Position numbers and translations under genes: made by a program
The notes under the pieces: model-generated
Databases searched by the model: none
Told to the model about the DNA's origin: nothing
What the model saw: only the letters and a program-made list of their open reading frames with translations
Shown here: one piece after another, positions 7,914 through 16,457 of the stretch
How the letters are laid out: the number at the start of each line of letters is the position of its first letter
How positions within the stretch are numbered: the stretch's first letter is position 1
From: Bacilli bacterium
GTDB taxonomy: Bacteria > Bacillota_I > Bacilli_A > RF39 > UBA660
Direction: 5' to 3'
Assembly: GCA_017525035.1 (NCBI GenBank)
Contig: JAFXTH010000010.1
Location: 1 to 45,440 of the forward strand
DNA length: 45,440 nt

Positions 7914-7942
7914 ATACATCCAAAAAAGGATGTATTTTTTTT
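7914..7942 (+). terminator. Rho-independent terminator after the 6872 gene
   Basis: ATACATCC (7914-7921), loop AAAAAA, GGATGTAT (7928-7935), then an uninterrupted run of eight T. It isolates the 6872 gene from the downstream operon. Confidence 0.9.
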
Positions 7943-7950
7943 GTCTTTAA

Positions 7951-7979
7951 TTGTAAATACTTTCAAAATATGATATTCT
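7951..7979 (+). promoter_or_regulatory. Promoter of the 8001-13922 operon
   Basis: TTGTAA (7951-7956), a 17-base spacer ending TGA, and TATTCT (7974-7979). The same TTGTAA -35 and AAAATATGATA context occurs before the 14652 operon, so the two may be expressed alike. Confidence 0.6.
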
Positions 7980-8000
7980 ATATAGTATAGTGGAGAGTAT

Positions 8001-8927
8001 ATGAAAAAGAGTAAAAAAAAGAAGATTAATAACAAAAAAATAATTATAATTGTAGCTCTTTTAACTGGACTATTCCTAATTGGTACATATGGTAGATACA
8101 TATATAGAGGTATTAGAAACTATTATTTAAGTACTAAGAATTTCTATTTCAATAGTGATAAGCTAACTGAAGATGAATCATATTATCAGCTTGACAACTG
8201 GTCAGGTGTTGAACCTGTTACTATTACATTCAACATGAATAGTAAAAAAAATAATATAGTATCATCAAGTGATAACATTACTTATGATATAAGTTTTGAG
8301 TGTTCAACTAACGTTGATTGTGTTGCATCTAAAAACAGCGGATTAATAATGAATGGTACGAATACTGATTCTTTTACCATAACGATGACACCAAATACCC
8401 AACTAGGAGATGGTGATTCTGTGTGGCTAGAAGTAGAAACAAGCGCCACTAGTCCATATACTAAGACACTTAGTGGGAAGTTCACAATTAATGTTGGAGA
8501 AATAGGACTTTCTTACGAAATAGTGGATTCAAGAGGAAGCCCTTATTTGGATTTTAATATTACTAATACTCTTGATTATTATGAAGTTATTGAAGCTTTC
8601 GGCACATATAGTGTTGGAGATAGAATGGAAATAAGAGAATATCTTGCTTTGAGCCATGCAAACAAAGCCCATTGTACATCAGCATTAATAACATTAACGT
8701 TCGATCCAAACTTGTTTAGACTTGATATGACTAATGAAGCTTATTTACAAGCAAAAAGGACAACGACAACAACAATGAGTGATGGATTTGATTATATTAA
8801 CAGTGTAACATTTGGTACAGATGCCTTATCTAGTACATCTGTAAGGTTTTACAAATTAAATACAAATAATAATTATACATACCCGTTTGTAACTAGTACG
8901 CCAATTATTACATTCTCTAGTGAATAG
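8001..8927 (+). CDS. Membrane-anchored exported protein of unknown function
   Basis: A 308-aa protein with a strongly basic start (MKKSKKKKINNKK), a single hydrophobic helix (about 14-32) ending GTYGRYIYRG, and a long extracellular beta-rich region. GTYGRY resembles the signal region of SipW-type substrates, so it may be cleaved; otherwise it stays anchored by the N-terminal helix. The ectodomain contains a short Cys pair (FECSTNVDCVAS) and an acid-rich FYFNSDKLTEDESYYQLDNW segment. I recognise no enzyme motif. It is the first gene of a transcription unit that continues through the AAA+ cassette and a signal peptidase, with 11 bases to the next gene. GGAGAG lies before the ATG. Confidence 0.7.
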   Translation: MKKSKKKKINNKKIIIIVALLTGLFLIGTYGRYIYRGIRNYYLSTKNFYFNSDKLTEDESYYQLDNWSGVEPVTITFNMNSKKNNIVSSSDNITYDISFECSTNVDCVASKNSGLIMNGTNTDSFTITMTPNTQLGDGDSVWLEVETSATSPYTKTLSGKFTINVGEIGLSYEIVDSRGSPYLDFNITNTLDYYEVIEAFGTYSVGDRMEIREYLALSHANKAHCTSALITLTFDPNLFRLDMTNEAYLQAKRTTTTTMSDGFDYINSVTFGTDALSSTSVRFYKLNTNNNYTYPFVTSTPIITFSSE

Positions 8928-8938
8928 GAAGTGGTTTT

Positions 8939-9913
8939 ATGAATATGCTAAAGGAGTATATAAACTTTGAGAAGAATAATATTACATTATTTGCAAAACA
9001 AGTTTTATCTACTGATTATTATGAAGAAGAAACCTTTAGTAAATTATTAGACATTTATATGGAAAATAGATATTACAACTTTTATAGTGATGAAGCTACT
9101 CCTTTTGAAGAGAGAATATTCAATCACTTAAGGAAAGCTGTAATGAAGCTAAGTGAAGGTCAAGATGATAATACAAAAGCTAGACTAGCTGAAATGTTTA
9201 CTGTATTCAACTATGTATTATGTCTTGACGGAGTTAAAACTATAACATATAAAACACTTGTGAGATTAGTATCAGAGTATCATAGAAATCTATATAGTCT
9301 TGAAGATGTAACACTATTTAGAGAAGAGATGACTAAATTACTAAAAGGAATTGAAGATAAAAGAAAAAAATTCTTTGATTACTTTAAAACAAGTGATTTT
9401 GAGATAAAAAACTATACAACATCAAAAGACAATTTGATTGATGTTGAACTAAAATATAATATTAAATTTCCTAAGTTATATAGCGAATTTGCAATAGATA
9501 GAGTATTTAATGAAGGAGTTGTTAAAGAAGATAAATTGTTAGTAGAATACTATTTACTAACCAGCGTGATTATAAAAGATATACGTGGATGTGTGTTTGA
9601 TAGATTTTATTTAATCGATTTTTCAACTTCTTTATTTGAAGATAAAGAAAGGCTAGCCAATTTATTAGAAATAGCTAGTGATGACTGCTTTAAAGGGCAA
9701 ACAATATTTAAAATAACATATGAAGACTACACAAAGTATGGTAATGATATTAAGAATATGATTAGAGATGGATATATGTTTGCAATAAAAATAAAAGATG
9801 ATATAGAAAAGAATGATTTTATTCTATTTGAGATGTTTAATTACATTATTGTTGATAATAATTCAAAATATCTAAAGAGCAAGAATGATAAAATCATTGT
9901 AATAAATGATTAA
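8939..9913 (+). CDS. Cytoplasmic protein of unknown function in AAA+ cassette
   Basis: A 324-aa protein without a signal peptide or obvious membrane helix. It is rich in Lys, Glu, Asp, Tyr and Phe; the first half is mainly helical with charged repeats, the second half mixed alpha/beta. No catalytic motif was recognised. It lies 11 bases after the exported protein and 13 bases before the AAA+ ATPase gene, so the three genes 8939, 9927 and 11490 form a compact cassette inside the surface-protein operon. An adaptor or regulatory subunit of the AAA+ protein is a reasonable guess from position only. TAGGAAGTGG upstream of the ATG can serve as ribosome binding site. Confidence 0.6.
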   Translation: MNMLKEYINFEKNNITLFAKQVLSTDYYEEETFSKLLDIYMENRYYNFYSDEATPFEERIFNHLRKAVMKLSEGQDDNTKARLAEMFTVFNYVLCLDGVKTITYKTLVRLVSEYHRNLYSLEDVTLFREEMTKLLKGIEDKRKKFFDYFKTSDFEIKNYTTSKDNLIDVELKYNIKFPKLYSEFAIDRVFNEGVVKEDKLLVEYYLLTSVIIKDIRGCVFDRFYLIDFSTSLFEDKERLANLLEIASDDCFKGQTIFKITYEDYTKYGNDIKNMIRDGYMFAIKIKDDIEKNDFILFEMFNYIIVDNNSKYLKSKNDKIIVIND

Positions 9914-9926
9914 TAGGTGGTGAAGT

Positions 9927-11450
9927 ATGGATACATTTTTGAAGTTTTTGTTTGAATTTCTTTCACAATTCTTCTCTGGACTTATAGAAATAGGTTTGGG
10001 AATAGTTAATGGAGTTGCAAAGATATTTAATGTCAAAGAGTACATTGCTATTATTAATGACTATAAAAGCGATTTTACAGTAGTAGAATGGATATTTGTA
10101 GTACTAGCGATAATCGTAGTATTAGCACTTATCTTTGCATTAGGATTACTTGTATACTTTGCTGCAAGAAGATTATTAAGATTTAGGAAGACTTTAGTAG
10201 ATCAAGAATCACTTCTTGAAGAAGTAGGAGAACTTAATAATAAAGTTGCAACGCTTGTTAAAGAACGTGAAGAAATACTTGCGATGAAGGTGTCACACTT
10301 AGGAATTAAACCTAATGAATCAGATACTGAAGAGGTTAGTGAAAACCCTGAAGATAATGGACCTACAGAAGCTCCAAGATTCTCTAAATTATTTGATATT
10401 GACCAAGAGTATGCTAACTATAAGATTCAAAATTATGGTAACTCATTTACTTTGGAGGAATTGTGTAGTAACTTTAGAAACTTTGCTGCATCGCAGTTAA
10501 AACTATATTATAAGCCACAGATGATAAGATTATTTATATCTGCGCTTGCATCAACAAAACTAGTAATATTACAAGGTATTTCAGGAACAGGTAAAACTTC
10601 CCTTGCTTATGCTTGGGGAAAATTCTTGAAGCACGACTCATGTATTGCATCTGTACAACCATCATGGCGTGATAGAACAGAGTTATTTGGATACTTCAAT
10701 GAATTTACTAAGAAGTTTAATGAAACAGAAGTATTAAAAGAATTATATGTTGCTGGATATACTGATGATGTTTATACAGTAATCCTAGACGAGATGAACA
10801 TTTCACGTGTTGAGTATTACTTTGCTGAAATGCTATCTATTCTAGAAATGCCTAACCATGACGAGTGGATAGTAGAGCTAGTTGCATCATCATGGAAAAA
10901 CGATCCAAAGCACGTTGTTGGTGGAAAACTTAAAATACCAGAGAATGTTTGGTACATAGGTACAATCAATAACGACGACTCAACATTCATGGTTACAGAT
11001 AAAGTATACGACCGTGCTATGCCTATAGATATTAACGAAAAAGGTGAGGTATTTACACCAGAAGAAATACCTGCACAAGATATTAACTTTAGTTATCTAA
11101 ATAGCTTATTCAAAGATGCTATAGAAAAGAATCCAGTATCAGAAGATACACTAAATAAAATTGAAGAAATGGATAACTACGTAATACAACATTTCCGTAT
11201 CGCGTTTGGTAACCGTATTGTTTCTCACTTAAAGAAATTTGTACCAGTTTATGTTGCGTGTGGTGGAGATGAAATTGAAGGTGTAGATTACTTCATTGCT
11301 AAAAAGATTTTAAGAAAATTTGAACAATTAAATATTTCATACATAAGAGATGAAATTGATGGATTTGTTGAGTTCTTAGATAACACATTTGGAACAGGTA
11401 AGATGAAAGAATGTGAAGAATACGTTCTAAGACTTAAGAAACTTACTTAA
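9927..11450 (+). CDS. Membrane-anchored McrB-like AAA+ ATPase
   Basis: A 507-aa AAA+ protein. The N terminus (1-90) has an amphipathic/hydrophobic stretch and a clear membrane helix (about 52-78), followed by a coiled segment. The AAA+ module has Walker A GISGTGKT (217-224), Walker B VILDEMN (285-291), and sensor-1 GTINNDD (345-351) followed by VYDRAMPIDI. The LDEMN and GT(I/M)N..D pattern is that of the McrB/AAA_5 group rather than of proteases. McrB relatives drive nucleic-acid or protein remodelling, often with a DUF2357 or McrC partner; here the membrane anchor and the surface-protein neighbourhood point to a role at the membrane. The next gene is a DUF2357-like partner 39 bases on. The substrate is unknown. 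Confidence 0.85.
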   Translation: MDTFLKFLFEFLSQFFSGLIEIGLGIVNGVAKIFNVKEYIAIINDYKSDFTVVEWIFVVLAIIVVLALIFALGLLVYFAARRLLRFRKTLVDQESLLEEVGELNNKVATLVKEREEILAMKVSHLGIKPNESDTEEVSENPEDNGPTEAPRFSKLFDIDQEYANYKIQNYGNSFTLEELCSNFRNFAASQLKLYYKPQMIRLFISALASTKLVILQGISGTGKTSLAYAWGKFLKHDSCIASVQPSWRDRTELFGYFNEFTKKFNETEVLKELYVAGYTDDVYTVILDEMNISRVEYYFAEMLSILEMPNHDEWIVELVASSWKNDPKHVVGGKLKIPENVWYIGTINNDDSTFMVTDKVYDRAMPIDINEKGEVFTPEEIPAQDINFSYLNSLFKDAIEKNPVSEDTLNKIEEMDNYVIQHFRIAFGNRIVSHLKKFVPVYVACGGDEIEGVDYFIAKKILRKFEQLNISYIRDEIDGFVEFLDNTFGTGKMKECEEYVLRLKKLT

Positions 11451-11489
11451 TAAAGAATTAAAAAGAATAAAAAGAATTGGGGTGATATT

Positions 11490-12668
11490 ATGGATGAAGT
11501 TGTTGAAAATGATGAGAGCATTGCTGTTGAAACAGATGACACTAACGTCGGAGAACTTCAAATAACTGATTTGTATAATGAACATTCAAATGAAATAATC
11601 GAAGAATTCAATAATGGTATCGTATCTAGTTTAGATGTAGATGTAGACTATGATAAAACTGAGTTTTCAACTGAATGGTTAACAATAATGGAAGATACTA
11701 TTAGATACATCGATAATATCTTAAGAAACCCTAATAGATTCATAATAAATGAAGAAGACATTGTTAAAGTAGAACTTGCAAGGCGTGTTACTGTAGAAAG
11801 TATTAAACACCTTTCAAGAAATACTAACTTAATTCAAAAATTTGACAAGAAAACAGGAGAAGTTAAACCTTCTAAAATACTTAATATAAACAAAGAAGAA
11901 AGCTATGATACTTATGAAAATAGGTTTATTTATAGTTTGATTCAAAATATGAGAGCCTATATTAACTTCAAAAAGAAGGCTTTAGAGGGAGTTACATGCG
12001 CAAAAGACAACAAGAAATTAAAATATAATGCTTCATCTAAAATAGGTAATACAAATTATAATATGACTGTTATATTGGACAGTACTTTAGAAGCTGATTC
12101 TCAAGATGAAAATAGTATTGATAATGTGCTAGAACGTATAGAAAAACTTGAAAATAAAGTAACTGATTTAACAGGATCAGAAACTTATAAAACAATTCAT
12201 AAGTTACATATAACACTAGTTACATCACCAATAAAGAAGACAAATGTAATACTTAAAAATACTAACTTCCAATATGCTTTAAAACTTTGGAATTATATGC
12301 AAGAGCATATGAATACTGAGACAAAGAATGTTAAAGAAAATAAGACTGAAAAAGTAGAAGGAAAGACAAAAGATTATCAAGATGAAATATTCTTACTTAA
12401 CTATTTAGTATTAAATTTATATGCTAATGGCCCAGCAAGAAAGACTGATGCTAGAAAGAAAGAAGTATCTAAAAAAATTGTTAATGGAATGCTTCAAAAG
12501 TTAATGGAAATGAATGCTATTGATAAGAAGGAAATACTTGATTTAATTGATAAGTATTACACTGTTGTAAAATATAAAAACGTTGTTAATGATAAAGAAA
12601 TACATGATAAGTTTAAAGCAGCAATTAAAGAGTATGTTGATAGATTCAACAGTTTAAACTTGGAATAG
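11490..12668 (+). CDS. DUF2357-like partner of the AAA+ ATPase
   Basis: A 392-aa cytoplasmic protein. An acidic N terminus is followed by helices and the motif ESYDTYENRFIYSLIQNM (about residues 131-148), which resembles the ENRF signature of DUF2357-type proteins commonly encoded next to McrB-like ATPases. Full-length members of that group often end in a PD-(D/E)XK nuclease; I see no such motif here, so a nuclease role is not supported. Helical, Lys-rich sequence fills the rest. Its position directly after the McrB-like gene and 7 bases before a signal peptidase gene supports a functional pair with the ATPase. GGGGTGAT is a good ribosome binding site before the ATG. The family call is tentative. 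Confidence 0.55.
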   Translation: MDEVVENDESIAVETDDTNVGELQITDLYNEHSNEIIEEFNNGIVSSLDVDVDYDKTEFSTEWLTIMEDTIRYIDNILRNPNRFIINEEDIVKVELARRVTVESIKHLSRNTNLIQKFDKKTGEVKPSKILNINKEESYDTYENRFIYSLIQNMRAYINFKKKALEGVTCAKDNKKLKYNASSKIGNTNYNMTVILDSTLEADSQDENSIDNVLERIEKLENKVTDLTGSETYKTIHKLHITLVTSPIKKTNVILKNTNFQYALKLWNYMQEHMNTETKNVKENKTEKVEGKTKDYQDEIFLLNYLVLNLYANGPARKTDARKKEVSKKIVNGMLQKLMEMNAIDKKEILDLIDKYYTVVKYKNVVNDKEIHDKFKAAIKEYVDRFNSLNLE

Positions 12669-12675
12669 AGGTAAC

Positions 12676-13299
12676 ATGAAAGCATTAAAAATTGGTTTAA
12701 AATTATTAAAAGCATTGTTAACTATTTTAGTAATATTAGTGCTAATAATAGTTATTGTACAAAAAGTATCTGGAAACAAAGTTAGAATGTTTGGATATGG
12801 TGTATATACTGTATTAACAGGATCAATGGAACCAGAATACGAAGTAGGTGATATGCTTCTTGCAAAAGAAGTAGCAAAAGACGATATTAAAGTAGGAAAT
12901 GACTTAGTATATCAAGGTGAAGTAGGAGACTTTTCAGGAAAAATAGTAACTCACAGAGTTATTGCAATTGATTCGAAGATACACACAAAAGGTATTGCTA
13001 ATGACTTTGAAGACCCTGAAATTGAATATTCACAAGTTCAAGGTAGAGTAATATCTAAATTAACAGTATTAAGTGCTTTTAGTAAACTAATGAATAATAC
13101 TGTAATGTTCTATATAATGGTTTTTGTACCATTCTCAATATTAATATTCTTAGATATTAGAGATATAGTTTTGGAAACTCAAGAAAAGAAAGCTGAAAAG
13201 AATAAAGAAGCTGAAGTAATTGAAGAAACAAAAACAGAGATAGTAGAAGAGAAGACTACTGAAATAATAGAAGAGGTAAAAGAAGAAAACAAGGAGTAA
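12676..13299 (+). CDS. SipW-type signal peptidase I with acidic C-terminal tail
   Basis: A 207-aa integral membrane peptidase that would remove signal peptides from TasA-like and TYAWFT proteins. It has a membrane helix at about 9-30, the catalytic serine S50 in TGSMEPE, the ER/SipW-type histidine H93 in VTHRVI, a QGRVISK strand and a C-terminal membrane helix (about 140-158). After this helix comes a cytoplasmic-side tail of about 45 residues made largely of Lys, Glu, Thr and Ile in short repeats (IEETKTEIVEEKTTEIIEE), unusual for SipW and possibly a docking coiled coil. It is 7 bases after the DUF2357-like gene and 2 bases before a TasA-like gene, a typical enzyme-substrate pairing. Confidence 0.9.
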   Translation: MKALKIGLKLLKALLTILVILVLIIVIVQKVSGNKVRMFGYGVYTVLTGSMEPEYEVGDMLLAKEVAKDDIKVGNDLVYQGEVGDFSGKIVTHRVIAIDSKIHTKGIANDFEDPEIEYSQVQGRVISKLTVLSAFSKLMNNTVMFYIMVFVPFSILIFLDIRDIVLETQEKKAEKNKEAEVIEETKTEIVEEKTTEIIEEVKEENKE

Positions 13300-13301
13300 T
13301 T

Positions 13302-13922
13302 ATGAGCTCTAAAAAGAAGTTAACAATATTTGAAATATTAAAGATTGTTTTCAAAAGAGTACGTCTTAGTACTCTTATTTTGCTCGTGATTACACTTTCA
13401 TCTACAACATTCGCATGGTTTATATATGCTACAAAAGTATCAACAGGTATTACAGCACATATTGATGCATGGGATATAATGTTTACCCAAGCTAATACGC
13501 CTGTTGAAGAGTATATTAGCTTTAATATTCCTAGTATAAGACCAGGAATGCCTAATTATACCGATAGTGTTACTGCATACAATCGTGGTGAAAGAGATGC
13601 AGAAATATCATATGAAATAGTAAGCGTTAAAATACTTGGAACTTTATACACAACTGATGATGTGTTAACAAGTACTCAAATGATTAATAATCTTGCTCAT
13701 AATTATCCGTTTAAGATTACTTTTGATTTAACAAACGAAGATATAGATGCTACAACAGGATCATCAACGTTTACAATATATGCCGAATGGCCTTTTGAAT
13801 CAGGAAATGATGAACTAGATACTTATTGGGGAAATAAGTCATATCAGTATCATGCTGATTATCCTGATGAACCAAGTATAGAAATGACAATAAAGATTTC
13901 AGCTATACAAATAAACAATTAA
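13302..13922 (+). CDS. TasA-like exported protein with TFAWF signal
   Basis: A 206-aa exported protein. The basic N terminus and hydrophobic helix (about 19-40) end in SSTTFAWFIYATKV, close to the TTYAWFT signal of the larger exported proteins. The mature part contains ITAHIDAWDIMF, corresponding to the AKW/ARW strand of TasA-like proteins, RPGMPNYTDSVTAYNRGERDAEISYEI, which looks like the jelly-roll core, and a conserved aromatic IYAEWPFESGNDELDTYWG near the end. This last block resembles the large-residue W-x-E strand of other SipW substrates. It closes the 8001 operon and is followed by a bidirectional terminator. Confidence 0.75.
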   Translation: MSSKKKLTIFEILKIVFKRVRLSTLILLVITLSSTTFAWFIYATKVSTGITAHIDAWDIMFTQANTPVEEYISFNIPSIRPGMPNYTDSVTAYNRGERDAEISYEIVSVKILGTLYTTDDVLTSTQMINNLAHNYPFKITFDLTNEDIDATTGSSTFTIYAEWPFESGNDELDTYWGNKSYQYHADYPDEPSIEMTIKISAIQINN

Positions 13923-13924
13923 AA

Positions 13925-13949
13925 AAAGATACACATTTGTGTATCTTTT
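13925..13949. terminator. Bidirectional terminator between convergent genes
   Basis: AAAGATACACA (13925-13935), TT, TGTGTATCTTT (13938-13948): an 11-bp inverted repeat with A and T runs on either side. It can stop the plus-strand operon ending at 13922 and the minus-strand gene ending at 13948. Confidence 0.85.
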
Positions 13950-14526
13950 ATATTTGTACAACTCTTATTGATACATCGAGCATTCCTTTTTGGTTGCCAA
14001 CAGTTGTATCAGTATCTTGTGAATTTGTCATTAGATTTAATGAGTCATCCCATTTAACAAAAACTCTTATATTAATCGGATCATCTCTATCTGCTAATCT
14101 AACAATTCCTTCGACCTTTTTATCATTTCCAAATTCTACTTCGTTGCCACCATTTATTATATATTTCGTTGCCACTAATTCTGTAACAGGACTATTTGGA
14201 TTTGGACCAATAGTAATTTCGTATTCGAATGAAACATCTACATTACTTGCATCAAGCACTAAATCGAAATATCCTTCAGCATTAGGAGCAATAACACCTT
14301 CATTAATATCACTTGAGCCAGGAAATACTGGTGTGATAAGTGATGACGAAGTTGAACCTAAAGTAATATCATCATTATTAACTAAAATCTTCCATCTTGC
14401 AATAGAAGATGATGTAGTAGATGTTGCAACAGTAACATATTTAGCATATGTTTCGCCAATCATGCACATTGTTATAAAAAGGCAGCTTAGTGATAGCGCA
14501 ACCATGAGAAATTTTTTCTCTAACAA
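13948..14526 (-). CDS. TasA/camelysin-like exported protein on the minus strand
   Basis: A 192-aa exported protein, the only minus-strand gene of the surface locus. I use the TTG start at 14526 because AGGAGGT lies 6 bases before it (14533-14539); no ATG has such a site. The signal helix (about 5-24) ends GETYAKYV, followed by SIARWKILVN, INEGVIAPNAEGYFDLVLD and RVFVKWDDS. These blocks match the protein at 4998 (IAKWQVKVN, KEGKIAPGGSGYFDI, RVYLSWVND), so the two are paralogues and likely SipW substrates forming or modifying the fibre. The antisense reading frame on the plus strand over the same region has no ribosome site or family features. Confidence 0.8.
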   Translation of the reverse strand: MLEKKFLMVALSLSCLFITMCMIGETYAKYVTVATSTTSSSIARWKILVNNDDITLGSTSSSLITPVFPGSSDINEGVIAPNAEGYFDLVLDASNVDVSFEYEITIGPNPNSPVTELVATKYIINGGNEVEFGNDKKVEGIVRLADRDDPINIRVFVKWDDSLNLMTNSQDTDTTVGNQKGMLDVSIRVVQI

Positions 14527-14586
14527 ACAAACACCTCCTACTTTAAATTAAGTATATCATAAAGATTATTTTTAATGCCTATTATG

Positions 14587-14615
14587 TTGTAAAAATGGAC
14601 AAAATATGATAAAAT
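14587..14615 (+). promoter_or_regulatory. Promoter of the 14652-24395 operon
   Basis: TTGTAA (14587-14592), a 17-base spacer ending TGA, and TAAAAT (14610-14615), matching the layout before the 8001 operon. GGAGA lies upstream of ATG 14652. Confidence 0.6.
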
Positions 14616-14651
14616 TTTACGTATATAGGATAAGAAAACAGGAGACTAAAT

Positions 14652-15452
14652 ATGGCTAAAGAAGTATTATTAACTGCCGATAAATTACATAGAAGAAAAA
14701 AGACAGCTAAAGTAGCAAAAATAACTAGCTTAGTCATTTTAGCTGTCCTAACAGTTATATTTGTTATTTTAACGTTGATTTTTAAAGGTGGTAAATTTGT
14801 CATTCAACTTGATAAGGGCGCAAATCGTGATAGTAATTTGGCGATTTATGACTTTAAAGACGATAGAGATATGAAAAGAAAATTATATGCTGATGAAATG
14901 CCATATATGGATAATATTTCCATTAAATGGATTCCTAAGGATATAGATACTGAAAAAGAAGGATCACATAATGGAAATAACTATATTGCGTATACATTCT
15001 ATGTAGAAAACATAGGAGACGTTGCAGTTAATTATTGGTATGAAATAGTTATTGATGATGTTATCAAAAGAGTAGATGAGGGAATCAGAATAATGATTTA
15101 CCTAAATGGTGAACCAACAGTGTATGCTAAAAAGAATGCTGATACTAATGAAGCAGAACCTGACACAACAGCATTCTACGAAGGTGTTACTAATGATGAT
15201 GAGTATATCGCTGTACTTGAACAAAGAAAAGCGCTTATGCCAGGAGAGCCAGATAGAATTACTGTAGTTGTATGGATTGAAGGGGATGACCCTGATACAG
15301 TAAATACACTAATTGGTGGCGATATCAAGATGCATATGAATATACGTGAAGAAAGAATCAACCAAAATGAACTTGAAAAGTTAGATGAAGATAACGTAGA
15401 AGAACCAGAGGAAGAGGAAAACAAGGAGGAAGAAGATGAACAGAACGAGTAG
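14652..15452 (+). CDS. Membrane-anchored TasA-like-looking protein with acidic tail
   Basis: A 266-aa protein with a basic start and one hydrophobic helix (about 25-45), then an extracellular domain containing YTFYVENIGDVAVNYWYEI, MIYLNGEPTVYAK and ITVVVWIEGDDPDT. The first block looks like the core strands of a TasA-type jelly roll, and V(V/Y)(V/M)W(I/V)EG is shared with the ends of the 6872 and 15436 proteins (YMW(V/I)EGQD). The C terminus is a run of Glu/Asp with Asn and Lys (about 25 residues). Its last 17 bases overlap the start of the next gene, so the two are translationally coupled. Without a clear cleavage motif it may stay anchored and act as a base or nucleator for the fibre. Confidence 0.65.
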   Translation: MAKEVLLTADKLHRRKKTAKVAKITSLVILAVLTVIFVILTLIFKGGKFVIQLDKGANRDSNLAIYDFKDDRDMKRKLYADEMPYMDNISIKWIPKDIDTEKEGSHNGNNYIAYTFYVENIGDVAVNYWYEIVIDDVIKRVDEGIRIMIYLNGEPTVYAKKNADTNEAEPDTTAFYEGVTNDDEYIAVLEQRKALMPGEPDRITVVVWIEGDDPDTVNTLIGGDIKMHMNIREERINQNELEKLDEDNVEEPEEEENKEEEDEQNE

Positions 15453-16443
15453 AAGACTAAAACGTGTTTACTTATTAATTCTCTTTTTGTTTACCTTAGC
15501 AATGCTTTCAACAACAACTTATGCATGGTTCACATCAAATAGAATAGTAACAGTAAATACAATTAACGTACACGTTGCAGCAAGTGGTGGAATTGAAATA
15601 TCTGCAGATGGTACTAATTGGAAATCAATTATTACACCAGAAGATATTACAAGCGTTCATGCTACTACATATCCAACAAGCGTCAACCAAATACCATATT
15701 CACTTGAACCAGTTTCATCAGGATTAGAAGTTGACCCTGCAACTGGACTATTGAAAATATACTATGGATTAACAGATAACAACACTTTAGGTGATTACAT
15801 AATAACAAGTACAAGAAGTGTAGAAACTGAAGGTAATGGAGCAACAAACAATGGTAAATTTATTGTTTTCGATTTGTTTTTCAAAGTAAGCAGTGATACA
15901 CAACTTTACCTAACAAGTAATTCCAAAGTAACATATTTAAATACTGAACAAGGAAAAGGTATTGCTAATGCAACAAGAATTGTATTTGTAAACGAAGGAA
16001 CAGTACCAACAGGTAGTGATCTTGCAACAATACAAGGGCTTAGAAATGCTAATAACAATACAGTTTATTCTTGGGAACCAAATTATGATATACATACACA
16101 AGCAGCAGTAAATCATGCATATAACTTGTATGGAATTATCACACAAACAGAAAATGGTAACAGAATAATTTATGATGGAATTACAAACGATATTGCTAAA
16201 ACAGACAATGTTTTACTAAGAAATGCTAAAGCAACATATTTTCCAACAAAGTTTAAAACAGTAATGATAGATTATTACACGAAAAATGATTTCACAGCAA
16301 ACGTTCCTGTATTTACTTTAGAAAGTGGAATAACAAAAATGAGAATATACATGTGGATTGAAGGACAAGATGTAGATTGTGAAAATGATGCCTCATATGA
16401 TGATATTCAATTTGATTTACAACTAACAGTTAATCCATCATAG
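15436..16443 (+). CDS. Exported TYAWFT-signal protein, paralogue of the 6872 product
   Basis: A 335-aa exported protein. A basic N terminus and hydrophobic helix (about 9-29) end STTTYAWFTSN. It is clearly homologous over its full length to the 6872 product: SADGTNWKSIITPEDIT, NGKFIVFDLFFKVS, YSWEPNYDIHTQAAVNHAY, DIAKTDNVLL and the C-terminal MRIYMWIEGQDVDCEND are all retained, while the sequence between these blocks diverges. It sits in an operon with an anchored TasA-like protein (17-base overlap upstream) and the giant repeat protein (14 bases downstream). A minor subunit or an anchor-side adaptor of the same fibre is plausible. Confidence 0.8.
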   Translation: MNRTSRRLKRVYLLILFLFTLAMLSTTTYAWFTSNRIVTVNTINVHVAASGGIEISADGTNWKSIITPEDITSVHATTYPTSVNQIPYSLEPVSSGLEVDPATGLLKIYYGLTDNNTLGDYIITSTRSVETEGNGATNNGKFIVFDLFFKVSSDTQLYLTSNSKVTYLNTEQGKGIANATRIVFVNEGTVPTGSDLATIQGLRNANNNTVYSWEPNYDIHTQAAVNHAYNLYGIITQTENGNRIIYDGITNDIAKTDNVLLRNAKATYFPTKFKTVMIDYYTKNDFTANVPVFTLESGITKMRIYMWIEGQDVDCENDASYDDIQFDLQLTVNPS

Positions 16444-16457
16444 AAAGGATAAAAATT

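Noticed and set aside
8939-12668. Reading the McrB-like/DUF2357-like cassette as a restriction or anti-phage defence island
   Set aside because: No methylase, specificity or nuclease motif is visible, the AAA+ protein is membrane-anchored, and the genes share a transcription unit with exported proteins and a signal peptidase. Defence is not excluded but not supported.
13937-14551. A 204-aa plus-strand reading frame antisense to the minus-strand TasA-like gene
   Set aside because: No ribosome binding site and no domain signal; the minus-strand product has a signal peptide, TasA-like blocks and an optimal AGGAGGT site.
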